Under the pieces are notes generated by a model. That model searched no databases. It saw only the letters and a list, made by a program, of their open reading frames with translations, and was not told the origin of the DNA. A stretch of DNA of 64,000 bases from JAOUEA01 sp040882605. GTDB lineage: Bacteria; Actinomycetota; UBA4738; HRBIN12. How positions within the stretch are numbered: the stretch's first letter is position 1; the number at the start of each line of letters is the position of its first letter. The stretch is from NCBI GenBank assembly GCA_040882605.1, contig JBBEAY010000062.1:1-64000 (forward strand), written 5' to 3'. Of this stretch, positions 23,998 through 33,040 are shown in pieces. A program made the position numbers and the translations under genes.

Positions 23998-24291
23998 ATG
24001 CCGGTGGAGATCGACATCGACCACGTTGCGAAGCTCGCTCGCGTGCAGCTTTCCGACGACGAGAAGGCGCGGATCCGCGATCAGCTGACGGTGATCCTGG
24101 AGCACGCTGCGAAGGTTGGCGAGGTCGCTGCCGACGACGTGGTACCGACGACGTCGCCGATCCCGCAGGTGAACGTCTTCCGTGAGGACAGACCGGAGCC
24201 GAGCGTGAGCCACGACGCTGCGCTCTCGAATGCACCCGCCGAGCGCAACGGACGGTTCCTGGTGCCGAAGATCGCGGACACCGGCTCGTGA
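23998..24291 (+). CDS. gatC: Asp-tRNA(Asn)/Glu-tRNA(Gln) amidotransferase subunit C
   Basis: A 97-residue GatC, the small belt-like subunit that stabilises GatA and GatB. It shows the family's start IDIDHVAKLARVQLSDDEK, a middle helix and the conserved VNVFREDRPEPS segment. GTGA at its end overlaps the gatA start. Leaderless promoter upstream. Confidence 0.95.
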   Translation: MPVEIDIDHVAKLARVQLSDDEKARIRDQLTVILEHAAKVGEVAADDVVPTTSPIPQVNVFREDRPEPSVSHDAALSNAPAERNGRFLVPKIADTGS

Positions 24292-25754
24292 CCGAGCTCT
24301 GCGACCTGACTGCGTCAGTGCTCTCGGCCCGGCTGCGTGACGGAGAGATCACGACCGTGTTGCTCGCCGAATCGTCGCTTGCGCGGCGTGAGGTCCTCGA
24401 CGAACGTGTGCGAGCGTTCCTGACGCCGACGCCACAGGTCGCGCTCGAGCGGGCGGCCGAGCTCGATGCCTACCTCGCCACCGGAGCGCCTCAGAGCGGG
24501 GTCGCGGGCATCCCGCTCGCCCTGAAAGACGTCCTCACGACCAACGGCATCCGCACGACATGTGGGTCGAAGATCCTCGAGACGTACGTGCCGCCGTACG
24601 ACGCGACGGCATGGACGCGCCTGTCGGGCGCGGGCAGCGTGCTCGTCGGCAAGACGAACTGCGATGAGTTCGCCATGGGCTCCTCGAACGAGAACTCCGC
24701 GTTCGGCCCGGTGCACAACCCTTGGGACCTCGACACCGTTCCCGGCGGTTCGAGTGGTGGCAGTGCGGCGGCGGTCGCGAGCGGCATGGCCGTGTGGGCG
24801 CTCGGCACCGACACGGGTGGCTCGGTTCGCCAGCCCGCCTCGCTCACCGGCACTGTGGGGCTGAAGCCCACATACGGACGGATCAGCCGGTACGGGTTGA
24901 TCGCGTTCGCGTCCTCGCTCGACACGATCGGCACGTTCACGCGGAGCGTCGGCGACGCCGCAACGTTGCTCGGCGTGATGGCCGGCAAGGACCATCGCGA
25001 CGCCACCAGCCTCGATGCCGACGTGCCCGACTACACCGATGGTCTCGATGCCGGCGTCGAAGGCCTGCGCGTCGGCGTGCTCGCCGAGTCGTTCGGCGAA
25101 GGCGTCGATGCCGACGTCGCGTCGTCGGTTCGCGCGGCCTGCGACCGCCTGGAAGCGCTCGGCGCCGAGGTGGGGGAGGCGACGCTTCCGCATGCGGGAT
25201 ACGCCCTGAGCGCCTACTACCTGATCGCGCCCAGCGAGGCTTCCTCGAACCTCGCTCGGTATGACGGCGTGCGCTACGGCCTGAGGGTCGAGGGCGAGGA
25301 CTCGATCGAGATGATGTTCCGCACCCGTGGTGAGGGGTTCGGTCCTGAGGTCAAACGACGGATCATGCTCGGCACGTACGCCCTCTCGGCCGGCTACTAC
25401 GACGCGTATTACGGACAGGCCCAGAAGGTGCGCACGTTGCTCCTGCAGGATTACGCGGCGGCGTTCGAGCGCTTCGATGTGCTCGTGTCGCCGACGTCGC
25501 CGACCACGGCGTTCCCGATCGGGGCGAAGGTCGAGGACCCCATGGCGATGTACCTGAACGACATCTTCACGATCCCGGCCAACCTCGGCGGCGTGCCGGC
25601 GATCAGCGTTCCCTGCGGGCTCGACTCGGCCGGCCTGCCGATCGGGCTGCAGCTCACGGCCAGGGCGCTCGACGAGGCGACCCTGTTCCGCGCCGGCGCC
25701 GCGCTAGAGCACGATCTCGGGCTCGATATGCGCCCGCCCTTGCTCGCCGCTTGA
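24288..25754 (+). CDS. gatA: Asp-tRNA(Asn)/Glu-tRNA(Gln) amidotransferase subunit A
   Basis: A 488-residue amidase-signature enzyme that releases ammonia from glutamine for tRNA-dependent amidation. The Ser-Ser-Lys triad is in LALKDVL (Lys), TDTGGSVRQPAS (cis-Ser) and the GGSSGGSAAAVASG loop. The substrate channel and GSSNENSAFGPVHNPWD motif are standard. GTG start overlaps gatC. Its last 51 bases overlap the convergent EamA gene. The third subunit, gatB, is 12.8 kb downstream beyond a catabolic island; the three are often adjacent in Actinomycetota. Confidence 0.96.
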   Translation: MTELCDLTASVLSARLRDGEITTVLLAESSLARREVLDERVRAFLTPTPQVALERAAELDAYLATGAPQSGVAGIPLALKDVLTTNGIRTTCGSKILETYVPPYDATAWTRLSGAGSVLVGKTNCDEFAMGSSNENSAFGPVHNPWDLDTVPGGSSGGSAAAVASGMAVWALGTDTGGSVRQPASLTGTVGLKPTYGRISRYGLIAFASSLDTIGTFTRSVGDAATLLGVMAGKDHRDATSLDADVPDYTDGLDAGVEGLRVGVLAESFGEGVDADVASSVRAACDRLEALGAEVGEATLPHAGYALSAYYLIAPSEASSNLARYDGVRYGLRVEGEDSIEMMFRTRGEGFGPEVKRRIMLGTYALSAGYYDAYYGQAQKVRTLLLQDYAAAFERFDVLVSPTSPTTAFPIGAKVEDPMAMYLNDIFTIPANLGGVPAISVPCGLDSAGLPIGLQLTARALDEATLFRAGAALEHDLGLDMRPPLLAA

Positions 25755-26687
25755 GCCACCGCTCGCGGTCGCGCCGTCGCCACGAGCTGCCCCGCCGCCC
25801 GACACGATGAGCGCGACCGCCACGATGATCAGCGCACCGGCCGCAACCGCCGTTGCGGTGAGCCGCTCGTCGAGCAGGAGCCAGCCGAGTAGCACCGCGC
25901 CCACCGGTGTGACGTAGGCATATGTTGCGACGAGCGACGTTCGGGCGACACGCAGCAGCCACAGGTAGGCCGTGAACCCGATCCACGAGCCGATCACGAT
26001 GAGGTACGCGAGGCTGAGCGCGGATGCTTGCGAGAATGAGTCGAGACGCAAGTCGGCCAGCTCCCCCGCGAGCGCTCCCGCGACCCAGAACACACCGGCG
26101 GCGATCACCATCTCCATGCCGGCCGCCACGAACGGACGTCGTGGAAGCCGTGCATGTCGCTGATAGATCGAGCCCGCCGCCCACGATGCCGCCGCAGCGA
26201 GGGCGACCAGCAGTCCGACGAGGTCGATCGCACCGTCGAGCGCCGCGCCGCCGACGAGTAGCGCCGCGCCCGCGAAACCGACGGCGAGCCCGGCGACCAC
26301 GACGGGCGGCTGACGCCGATGAAGCACCACGCGGTCGATCGCCGCGATCCACAGCGGCACGGTGGCGATCGCGAGTCCGGCCACCCCCGATGGGATCGTG
26401 CGCTCGGCCCACACGATGCCGCCGTTGCCTCCGAACATCAGGAGCACCGCCACGACCGCGGCGCCCTTCCACTCGGCGGCGCCGGGGCGGTCGCCGCGCC
26501 GGTCACCCGCTCGCAGCGCGATGGGCAGCAACAACGCGCCGGCCACGAAGAAGCGGACGCCGGTCGCGACGAGCGGCGGCATCGTCTCGTTGACGAGCTT
26601 GATCGCGATGAACGTGGTGCTCCAGATCACGTAGACGGCGCCGAGCGCCGTCCAGATGCGCCCTGTGCTCGGCGTCGGCTCGGTCAC
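25704..26687 (-). CDS. EamA/DMT family transporter
   Basis: A protein of about 327 residues with ten hydrophobic segments arranged as two EamA repeats. The first contains YVIWSTTFIAIKLV and the second begins near GSIYQRHARLPRRPF. EamA proteins import or export small metabolites across the inner membrane. GTG 26687 overlaps the SDR stop by 4 bases; ATG 26696 is an alternative. It is the last gene of the leftward unit with the aldehyde dehydrogenase, IclR and SDR genes and may move the pathway's substrate or product. The C-terminus is Gly/Ala/Ser-rich and overlaps the end of gatA. Confidence 0.86.
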   Translation of the reverse strand: MTEPTPSTGRIWTALGAVYVIWSTTFIAIKLVNETMPPLVATGVRFFVAGALLLPIALRAGDRRGDRPGAAEWKGAAVVAVLLMFGGNGGIVWAERTIPSGVAGLAIATVPLWIAAIDRVVLHRRQPPVVVAGLAVGFAGAALLVGGAALDGAIDLVGLLVALAAAASWAAGSIYQRHARLPRRPFVAAGMEMVIAAGVFWVAGALAGELADLRLDSFSQASALSLAYLIVIGSWIGFTAYLWLLRVARTSLVATYAYVTPVGAVLLGWLLLDERLTATAVAAGALIIVAVALIVSGGGAARGDGATASGGSSGEQGRAHIEPEIVL

Positions 26688-27484
26688 ACGTCCCATCCGG
26701 CGTCGACCGGTATGTCGTGGCCGGTGATGTTCTTGGCGCCCTCGGAGACCAGGAAGTCGATCGCGCATGCGATGTCCTCTTCGTCCACGAACCGGCCGAG
26801 CGCGGTCTGCGCGGCGAACTCGGCGTACACCTCATCGGGCGTCGTGCCGAGCCTTGCGGCCTTGGTGGCGACGATCTTGTCCATGCGCTCCCCGTGGGTC
26901 ACGTTCGGACAGACGTCGTTCACCGTGATGTCGTGCGGGCCGAGCTCCAAGGCGAGCGTTCGAGTCAGCCCCCGGACCGCCCATTTGGAGGCCGAGTAAC
27001 CGCTGCGGTTGCGGTATCCACGGAGCCCGGACGTTCCGGCGATGTTCACGATGCGCCCGCCGCCGCGCGAGATCATGTACGGGATCACGTGCTTACACGG
27101 CAGGAAGGTCCCCACGACGTTGAGGTCGAGGATGGAACGGAACTCCTCTGCCGGATACTCGTGTGCCGGGGTTTCGATCGGGCCCGTGCCGCCGGCGGTG
27201 TTCACGAGGATGTCGATGCCCCCGAAGCGCTCGGCCACGGACGCGGCCATCGCCGCGACCTGCGCCTCATCAGTGACGTCGCACGCAACGACCATGCTCT
27301 CTCGCCCCGTGTGCTTCTCGTCGACGAGTCGCGCGTGCTCCTCGAGCGCGCTCGTTGTGCGGCCGATGAAGGACACGTGGGCGCCGTCGCGGGCCAGATG
27401 CTCCGAGACCACGCCCCCGATCCCTTTCGCGGCGCCGGTGACGATCGCCACCCGGCCCGTCAGCGGTCGTCCGTTCCCCGTCAT
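26684..27484 (-). CDS. short-chain dehydrogenase/reductase (classical SDR)
   Basis: A 266-residue classical SDR. Cofactor motif VTGAAKGIGG near residues 14-23, NTAGG near 93, the catalytic Ser in NIAGTSG, and YSASK with Tyr and Lys about residues 157-161. It would interconvert an alcohol and ketone with NAD(P)(H). GAGGAGG lies 6 bases before ATG 27484. The start overlaps the IclR stop (ATGA) and the end overlaps the EamA start, so it is in the middle of a coupled operon. Substrate unknown. Confidence 0.9.
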   Translation of the reverse strand: MTGNGRPLTGRVAIVTGAAKGIGGVVSEHLARDGAHVSFIGRTTSALEEHARLVDEKHTGRESMVVACDVTDEAQVAAMAASVAERFGGIDILVNTAGGTGPIETPAHEYPAEEFRSILDLNVVGTFLPCKHVIPYMISRGGGRIVNIAGTSGLRGYRNRSGYSASKWAVRGLTRTLALELGPHDITVNDVCPNVTHGERMDKIVATKAARLGTTPDEVYAEFAAQTALGRFVDEEDIACAIDFLVSEGAKNITGHDIPVDAGWDV

Positions 27485-28353
27485 GTCTTGCCTCCTCTTC
27501 GCTTGCTCTTGTCGATCCGGGCCTTGATGTCGCGGACCCCTGGGACCTTCAGACCCAGGGCCCCGGCCACCTCGAGGGCCGCACGATGCACCCGCTCGAT
27601 GTCTTCGCACACCCGCGCCGGGGACAGGCGGGCGCTGGGGCCGGCCACACCCAGCGCACAGACCGCACCGCCGTCATCGTTGAGGACGGGAACCGCGACT
27701 CCCCACACACCGACGTTGGTCTCTTCGTAGCTGCCGGCCCATCCTCGGTCCCTTATCCGATCAAGCTCTTCGCGCAACGATCGGGGGTCGGTGATCGTCG
27801 CGTGACAGAGCTCCTCGAGCGGTCCTTCCAAGATCCTGTCGATCGCGCGGGCGTCCAAGAAGGCGAGCAGCGCCTTCTGCGACGCGCCGGCGTGCAGGGG
27901 CAGCCGCCGGCCCGGCGACACCGACAACCGGAGTGACTGCGAAGTCTCGACCCGTTCGAGGCATGACCCGCCCTCCTGCCCCGGCGAGACGACGGTGAGC
28001 AGGGCCGTCTCGCCGGTGTCGCGCGAGAGGTCCTGTAGCACGGGCATCGCGACGGCGCGCAGGTCAACGACCGAGCGCGCTCGGTCGCCCAGACGAAGCG
28101 ACGCCAGGCCGAGCCGGAACCGCTTCGACGTTTCGTCCTGGCTGACGTAGCCGTAGCGCTTCAGCGCCATGAGGATCCTGTGAGCGGTGGGAACGGGCAA
28201 CCCGACGGCCCGCGCGACCTCCGAGGCGGTCCACTCCGCGTGGTCCTCGTCGAACAGCTCGAGGATCGAGAACGTTCTTGCCAGCACCCGGAACGATGTC
28301 GCGTTGGAGGCGGTTCCGGCTCGACCCTTCCCGGTCGTCGTGGTGGGGGTCAC
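27481..28353 (-). CDS. IclR family transcriptional regulator
   Basis: A 290-residue IclR-type regulator. The N-terminal winged helix (about residues 20-85) includes ARTFSILELFDEDHAEWTAS and GLPVPTAHRILMALKRYGYV. The C-terminal effector domain includes RLPLHAGASQKALLAFL and GVWGVAVPVLNDDG. The tail after residue 265 is Lys/Arg-rich. It lies inside the unit it probably controls, 18 bases after the aldehyde dehydrogenase stop. A likely operator is the dyad at 29881-29899 in the divergent control region. Confidence 0.9.
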   Translation of the reverse strand: MTPTTTTGKGRAGTASNATSFRVLARTFSILELFDEDHAEWTASEVARAVGLPVPTAHRILMALKRYGYVSQDETSKRFRLGLASLRLGDRARSVVDLRAVAMPVLQDLSRDTGETALLTVVSPGQEGGSCLERVETSQSLRLSVSPGRRLPLHAGASQKALLAFLDARAIDRILEGPLEELCHATITDPRSLREELDRIRDRGWAGSYEETNVGVWGVAVPVLNDDGGAVCALGVAGPSARLSPARVCEDIERVHRAALEVAGALGLKVPGVRDIKARIDKSKRRGGKT

Positions 28354-28371
28354 GGTGCTCGGTCGTTCGTC

Positions 28372-29799
28372 CTAGATGTGGACGACGACCATCCGCTCCT
28401 CGGTCATCTCGCGGACCGCGTCGTGCGGGCCTTCCTTCGTGTTGCCCGATGCCTTCGTGCCGCCGTAGGGCATCTGATCGACCCGGAACTGTGGCGCCTG
28501 GTTGATCATCACGCTTCCGAAGCGCAGCCGGTCGATCGCCGTCATCGCGCTCGGCAGGTCGCGCGTGAAGATGCCGGCCTGCAGGCCGTACTCGGTGCCG
28601 TTGGCGAGCGCGATCGCCTCGTCGAGACTCTCGAACGGCGCCACTGCGACCACGGGCCCGAAGACCTCGTTCTTCCACACGGGCTGGTCGAAGCCGACCT
28701 CGTCGAGCACGACCGGGCGCAGGTGGCCGTCTCCGAATGTTCCTCCCGCGAGCCGTTGGGCGCCGGCATCCACGGCGGACTCGACCCAATCCTCGACCCG
28801 AGCGCGAGCCTGCGGAGTGATGGAAGGCCCGATGTCGGTCTCTGGGTCTGACGGGTCGCCCGCCCTCTGGGCTCCGGCGGCGGCCGAGAGCTTCTCAACG
28901 AACGAGCTGTGCACGTCTCTGTGGACCATCACGCGCTGCACGCTGATGCACGACTGCCCCGCGAACGCGTACCCGCTGGCGGCCGACGTCGTCGCGGCCG
29001 CGTCGAGGTCGGCGTCGGCGCAGACGATCACAGGGGTCGAGTTCCCGAGCTCGAGGGTGACGCGTTTGCGAGCCGCCTTGGCCTTCAGTTCCCAGCCGAG
29101 CGCTGCCGATCCGGTGAAGGTGAGCAGACCGACACGATCGTCGGCGATCAGCGCATCGGCGATCGGACCGGGCTCGCCCACCAGAACCGACATCCATGCG
29201 GGCGGGAGTCCCGCCCGATGGAAGGCGCGGACCAGCTCGATCGCGGCGAGCGGCGCCTTGTCGGCGGGCTTGAGCACGACGCCACATCCGGCCGCGACCG
29301 CCGGCCCGATCTTGTGCGCTGCCAATGTGAGCGGGAAGTTGAAGGGTGTGATCGCCGCGACCACGCCGACGGGCACCCGCACGGTGAACCCGAGGTGGCC
29401 GACACCCGCCGGGTGAGCGTCGAGAGGGATGCCTCTGCCGGCCAGGGTTCGTGCCTCCGCCGCCGAGAAGATCAAGGTCTGGACGCAGCGATCGGCCTCC
29501 ATGAGGGCCTGCTTATACGGCTTGCCGTTCTCCCCCGAGATCATGCGTGCGAACGCTTCCCGTCGATCGCGGACCTCTTCGGCGACACGGTCAAGTATCT
29601 CGGCGCGCTCCCACGCCGCAAGGCCCGCCTGCATCGCATCCCACGCCGCGTCGATCGAGGAGCGGGCCGCTTCGGGGCCCAGCCAGGGCACGGCGCCAAC
29701 GAGGCGGTCGTCCCAGGGAGAGCGGACCTCGAAGGGTTCGCCCTCCGCCACGTCGTTGCCTGCCACGACGAGAGGCGTCATCTGCGGTGCGGTCGACAT
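28372..29799 (-). CDS. aldehyde dehydrogenase family protein
   Basis: A 475-residue NAD(P)-dependent aldehyde dehydrogenase. Seen motifs: ITPFNFPLTLAAHKIGPA (N-terminal Rossmann region), FTGSAALG, the catalytic Glu in TLELGNSTP and the nucleophile Cys in AGQSCISVQR. The C-terminal MPYGGTKASGNTKEGP is typical of lactaldehyde/succinate-semialdehyde type enzymes. It would oxidise the aldehyde produced by the aminotransferases of the divergent operon. AGGAGGA lies about 9 bases before ATG 29799. First gene of the leftward unit. Confidence 0.9.
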   Translation of the reverse strand: MSTAPQMTPLVVAGNDVAEGEPFEVRSPWDDRLVGAVPWLGPEAARSSIDAAWDAMQAGLAAWERAEILDRVAEEVRDRREAFARMISGENGKPYKQALMEADRCVQTLIFSAAEARTLAGRGIPLDAHPAGVGHLGFTVRVPVGVVAAITPFNFPLTLAAHKIGPAVAAGCGVVLKPADKAPLAAIELVRAFHRAGLPPAWMSVLVGEPGPIADALIADDRVGLLTFTGSAALGWELKAKAARKRVTLELGNSTPVIVCADADLDAAATTSAASGYAFAGQSCISVQRVMVHRDVHSSFVEKLSAAAGAQRAGDPSDPETDIGPSITPQARARVEDWVESAVDAGAQRLAGGTFGDGHLRPVVLDEVGFDQPVWKNEVFGPVVAVAPFESLDEAIALANGTEYGLQAGIFTRDLPSAMTAIDRLRFGSVMINQAPQFRVDQMPYGGTKASGNTKEGPHDAVREMTEERMVVVHI

Positions 29800-29846
29800 C
29801 GAACGGGTCCTCCTTCGCTGCCCTCGGGTTGACCGGCAACGCTCGG

Positions 29847-29899
29847 ATGGTAACATGCGCCATCTCGGCAGTCGAAAGAGCTTCTCATCAAGTGAGAAG
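29847..29899. promoter_or_regulatory. divergent promoter with a 7-bp dyad
   Basis: ATGGTAACAT (29847-29856) provides outward -10 boxes for both strands: TACCAT on the minus strand and TAACAT on the plus strand. Downstream on the plus side, CTTCTCA (29881-29887) and TGAGAAG (29893-29899) form a perfect dyad with a 5-base loop. The right arm contains the purine-rich ribosome site for GTG 29912. The dyad may be an operator for the IclR protein or an RNA hairpin that masks the ribosome site. Confidence 0.5.
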
Positions 29900-29911
29900 G
29901 GACAGGTACCC

Positions 29912-30871
29912 GTGGATCGACCCGATCTCGAGCTCCTGCGTGGCGCGATCGACATGCACGCGCACACCGGGCCCGCGCTCTTCCGCAGGCATATCGATGA
30001 CGCCGCGTTGGCCGAGTACGCCATCCGCTACGGCATGCGCGGCTTCGTCCTGAAGGATCACGACGCATCGACCACTGGGCGCGCCTACTACGTGAACCGC
30101 ATGTTCCCTGAGGTCGAGTCCTTCGGGGCCGTCGTGCTGAACCGCTCGGTCGGCGGGCTGAACCCGTACGTGGCGGAAGCAGCGATCCACTACGGGGCTC
30201 GCGTCGTGTGGATGCCTTCGAACCACTCGAAGTACCACGCCGAGTTCTTCAACATGCCCGACTACCCGCAGTTCGGCCGCCCGAAGCCGCAGCTGCCGGG
30301 CGATGGCGTCACGGTCTTCGAAGACGATGGGCTCACCCTCACATCGGCTGCGCGGACGATCTGCGAGGTAGTGGCCGCCAACGACGTCGCGCTCGCGACG
30401 GGACACCTGTCGTTGCCCGAGATCCGGGCGCTCCAGGGTGCGGCGAATGCGGCGGGAGTGAAGCACTTCATCGTCACCCACGCCAACTGGTCGCTCTGCA
30501 GGCTCGACGTTGCCGTGCAGAAGGAGCTGATAGAGGAAGGAGCGACGATCGAGTACGTGGCGTGCTCATGCGTGTCGCCGATCTTCTGGGAGCAGCAGCC
30601 GGGCGAGCTCGCGGAATGGATCATCGAGCTGCAAGGCGAACACCTCGTGTTCGGTTCCGATCTCGGTCAGTTCGCAGGCCCTCCCCATCCCGAAGGCCTG
30701 CGCATGCTCCTGGCAGCCCTCCTCGACGTGGGAGTGCCCTACGAGTACCTCGAGAAGATGACGAAGCGCAATCCCGAGCGCGTGCTGGGTCTCGAGGCGG
30801 GCTGGACGCCCGCGATCGAGCCGTCGCTGCCCGACCTGACGCCGGCGCGCCCCGAGGGTTCGCACCCATGA
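29912..30871 (+). CDS. DUF6282 family protein, metal-dependent hydrolase-like
   Basis: A 319-residue protein of the amidohydrolase-like type placed in DUF6282. It begins with the metal-site signature GAIDMHAHTGPALF (His-x-His about residues 15-17). Later it has KDHDAST, WMPSNHSKYHAE, TGHLS, FIVTHANW and GSDLGQF, giving the ordered His and Asp residues of a TIM-barrel hydrolase. The activity of this family is not established. In this operon it could open a lactam or other cyclic amide. The gene is coupled (ATGA) to the aminotransferase that follows. Confidence 0.8.
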   Translation: MDRPDLELLRGAIDMHAHTGPALFRRHIDDAALAEYAIRYGMRGFVLKDHDASTTGRAYYVNRMFPEVESFGAVVLNRSVGGLNPYVAEAAIHYGARVVWMPSNHSKYHAEFFNMPDYPQFGRPKPQLPGDGVTVFEDDGLTLTSAARTICEVVAANDVALATGHLSLPEIRALQGAANAAGVKHFIVTHANWSLCRLDVAVQKELIEEGATIEYVACSCVSPIFWEQQPGELAEWIIELQGEHLVFGSDLGQFAGPPHPEGLRMLLAALLDVGVPYEYLEKMTKRNPERVLGLEAGWTPAIEPSLPDLTPARPEGSHP

Positions 30872-32166
30872 CTTCGTTCTGGCACCCGTTCGCCGACATG
30901 GCTGCGGTGGAGGTCTCCGGCGAGCTGTCGATCGTGAGGGGAGAGGGTTCGCACGTCTGGGACGCGGGCGGTCGTCGCTACCTCGACGCCACGGCGAGCC
31001 TCTGGTACTGCAACGTGGGGCACGGGCGCTCCGAGATCGCCGATGCGGTCGCGAGGCAGATGCGCGAGCTCGAAGCGTTCTCCACGTTCCAGGATCTCAC
31101 GAACCCGGTGGTCGACGAGCTCGTCGAGCGCATCGCTCGGATCGCTCCAGTTGCCGGCTCGAAGGTGTTCCTGACGAGTGGTGGCTCGGACTCGATCGAT
31201 ACGGCCACGAAGATGGTCCGCCGGTACTGGCACCTGCGTGGACAGCCCGAGCGCCAGGTGCTGATCCGGCGAGAGCGCGCGTATCACGGCATGCACGCCG
31301 CTGGGACCGCGCTCGGCGGTATCCCCGCCAACGCCGTTGGGCACGGCTCGTTGCTTCCCGACGTGGTTGAGGTTCTGTGGGACGACGCCGACTCGCTCCG
31401 CGCCACGATCGCCGGGTTGGAAGGGAAGGCCGCCGCCTTCTTCTGCGAGCCGATCATCGGCGCCGGCGGTGTATTCGCTCCGCCGGCCGGATACCTAGAA
31501 GCGGTTCGGCGAGTGTGCCGCGACGCCGGGGTCCTCTTCATCGCCGATGAGGTGATCACCGGATTCGGCCGGACCGGCGAGTGGTTCGCGAGCACGCGTT
31601 GGAATCTCGAGCCCGACCTGGTCACCTGCGCGAAGGGCATCACCAGTGGTTACTTGCCGCTCGGCGCAGTGATCGCGGCGCCGACGGTCTGGGAGCCCTT
31701 CTATGCGGAAGGGGCCGGCATGTGGCGGCACGGCTACACCTACTCCGGACATGCCGCCGTGGCTGCGGCCGCGATCGCGAACCTCGACATCGTCGAACGT
31801 GAGCAGCTGCTTGCGCGAGCGGTCGAGCTCGAGGGCATGCTCGCCGAGGGGCTCGGCGCGTTGGCCGGCCACGAGCTCGTGAGCGAGGTGCGTGCCGGCA
31901 CGGGCGTCCTCGCCGCCGTGCAGATCGATCCATCGCGGCTCGAGGCGGACCCCGGGTTGGTCCAGGCGATCGTGCCGGCCTGTCGCGCGAACAGCGTGAT
32001 GACGCGGACGCTGGTGACGGGCGCCATCCACATCTCCCCTCCGCTCGTGCTCCAGGACGAGGAGATCGATGAGCTGGTGAGCGGCCTCTGGGGAGCGCTC
32101 GATGACCTTCGGCGTTCTTCCGAGCGGCAGCTCGCCCATCAGACGGAGCCCGGCGAACCCCGATGA
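30868..32166 (+). CDS. class III aminotransferase (beta-alanine/putrescine type)
   Basis: A 432-residue PLP enzyme of fold type I. Seen: DAGGRRYLDATASLWYCNVGHG at the N-terminus, TSGGSDSIDTA, ERAYHGMHAAG, the Asp in FIADEVITGFGRTG and the PLP Lys in CAKGITSGYLPLGA. This subfamily commonly moves omega-amino groups to pyruvate or 2-oxoglutarate, giving an aldehyde that the divergent aldehyde dehydrogenase could oxidise. Start overlaps the DUF6282 stop. Amino donor not determinable. Confidence 0.9.
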   Translation: MTSFWHPFADMAAVEVSGELSIVRGEGSHVWDAGGRRYLDATASLWYCNVGHGRSEIADAVARQMRELEAFSTFQDLTNPVVDELVERIARIAPVAGSKVFLTSGGSDSIDTATKMVRRYWHLRGQPERQVLIRRERAYHGMHAAGTALGGIPANAVGHGSLLPDVVEVLWDDADSLRATIAGLEGKAAAFFCEPIIGAGGVFAPPAGYLEAVRRVCRDAGVLFIADEVITGFGRTGEWFASTRWNLEPDLVTCAKGITSGYLPLGAVIAAPTVWEPFYAEGAGMWRHGYTYSGHAAVAAAAIANLDIVEREQLLARAVELEGMLAEGLGALAGHELVSEVRAGTGVLAAVQIDPSRLEADPGLVQAIVPACRANSVMTRTLVTGAIHISPPLVLQDEEIDELVSGLWGALDDLRRSSERQLAHQTEPGEPR

Positions 32167-32179
32167 CGAGGATCGACCC

Positions 32180-33040
32180 GTGTTCGTGAAGCCGTTCCGC
32201 TACGTGCGCGCCGAGAGCTTGGCGCAGGCGTGTGAGGTTCTTCGAACGGCCGATGGGACGGCGAAGGTCATCGCGGGAGGCCAGAGCTTGCTGCCCATGG
32301 CCAACCTCGGCCTGCTCGACCTCGAGGCCGTCGTCGACATCGGCAGCGTGGAAGGCCATCGAGGAGTGGATGAGAACGACGGGTTCCTCACGATCGGCGC
32401 GCTCACCCGACACCGCGATCTGGAGCGCGACCCGACGCTGATCGCGCAACAGCCTCTGATCCCGGCGGCGACCTCTTGGATCGGATCCGCCCGCATCCGC
32501 ACGCGGGGCACGCTGGGCGGTTCCCTCGCTCACTCGGACCCCGCGGCTGAGCTGCCGCTCGTCATGACGGCCCTCGGGGCCGAGTACGAGCTCACGACCG
32601 CAAGCTCCACCCGTGTCGTTCGGGCGGACGAGTTCCACGTCTCGTACTTCACGAACGCGCTCGCGGAGGACGAGCTGATCGCGGCCGTGCGCGTGCCGGC
32701 CCTTGGCCCCGGCTGGGGGTGGGGCTTCGCCGAGATCTCCCGGCGGCGGGGCGATTTCGCGATCGCCGCCGCCGCAGCGCTCGCGCGTGTCGCGGACGGC
32801 CACGTCGTCGAAGCACGCCTCGCGCTCGGCGGCGTGCACGAGCGGCCGATGCGGCTCGCAGACATCGAGAGCGCCACGACGGGGGCGTCGGCATCCGAGC
32901 TCGACGCTCGTATCGGGCCCGTCGAGGGGCTGCAAGCCGTGAGTGATACGAGCGCAACGGCCGAGCATCGAACGCACGTGGCTCGGGTGCTCGCGCTTCG
33001 GGCGCTGACCGACGCGGTTCGACGTGGGGAAGCTGCGTGA
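32180..33040 (+). CDS. molybdenum hydroxylase FAD-binding (medium) subunit
   Basis: A 286-residue subunit of the CoxM/xanthine dehydrogenase medium type. FAD motifs AGGQSLLPMANL (about residues 33-44) and GTLGGSLAHSDPAAELP (about 113-129) are clear. It passes electrons from the iron-sulfur subunit to an acceptor. The frame is open to 32102, but GTG 32180 lies 7 bases after GAGGA and starts the fold. It is followed by the coupled small and large subunits. Confidence 0.9.
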   Translation: MFVKPFRYVRAESLAQACEVLRTADGTAKVIAGGQSLLPMANLGLLDLEAVVDIGSVEGHRGVDENDGFLTIGALTRHRDLERDPTLIAQQPLIPAATSWIGSARIRTRGTLGGSLAHSDPAAELPLVMTALGAEYELTTASSTRVVRADEFHVSYFTNALAEDELIAAVRVPALGPGWGWGFAEISRRRGDFAIAAAAALARVADGHVVEARLALGGVHERPMRLADIESATTGASASELDARIGPVEGLQAVSDTSATAEHRTHVARVLALRALTDAVRRGEAA

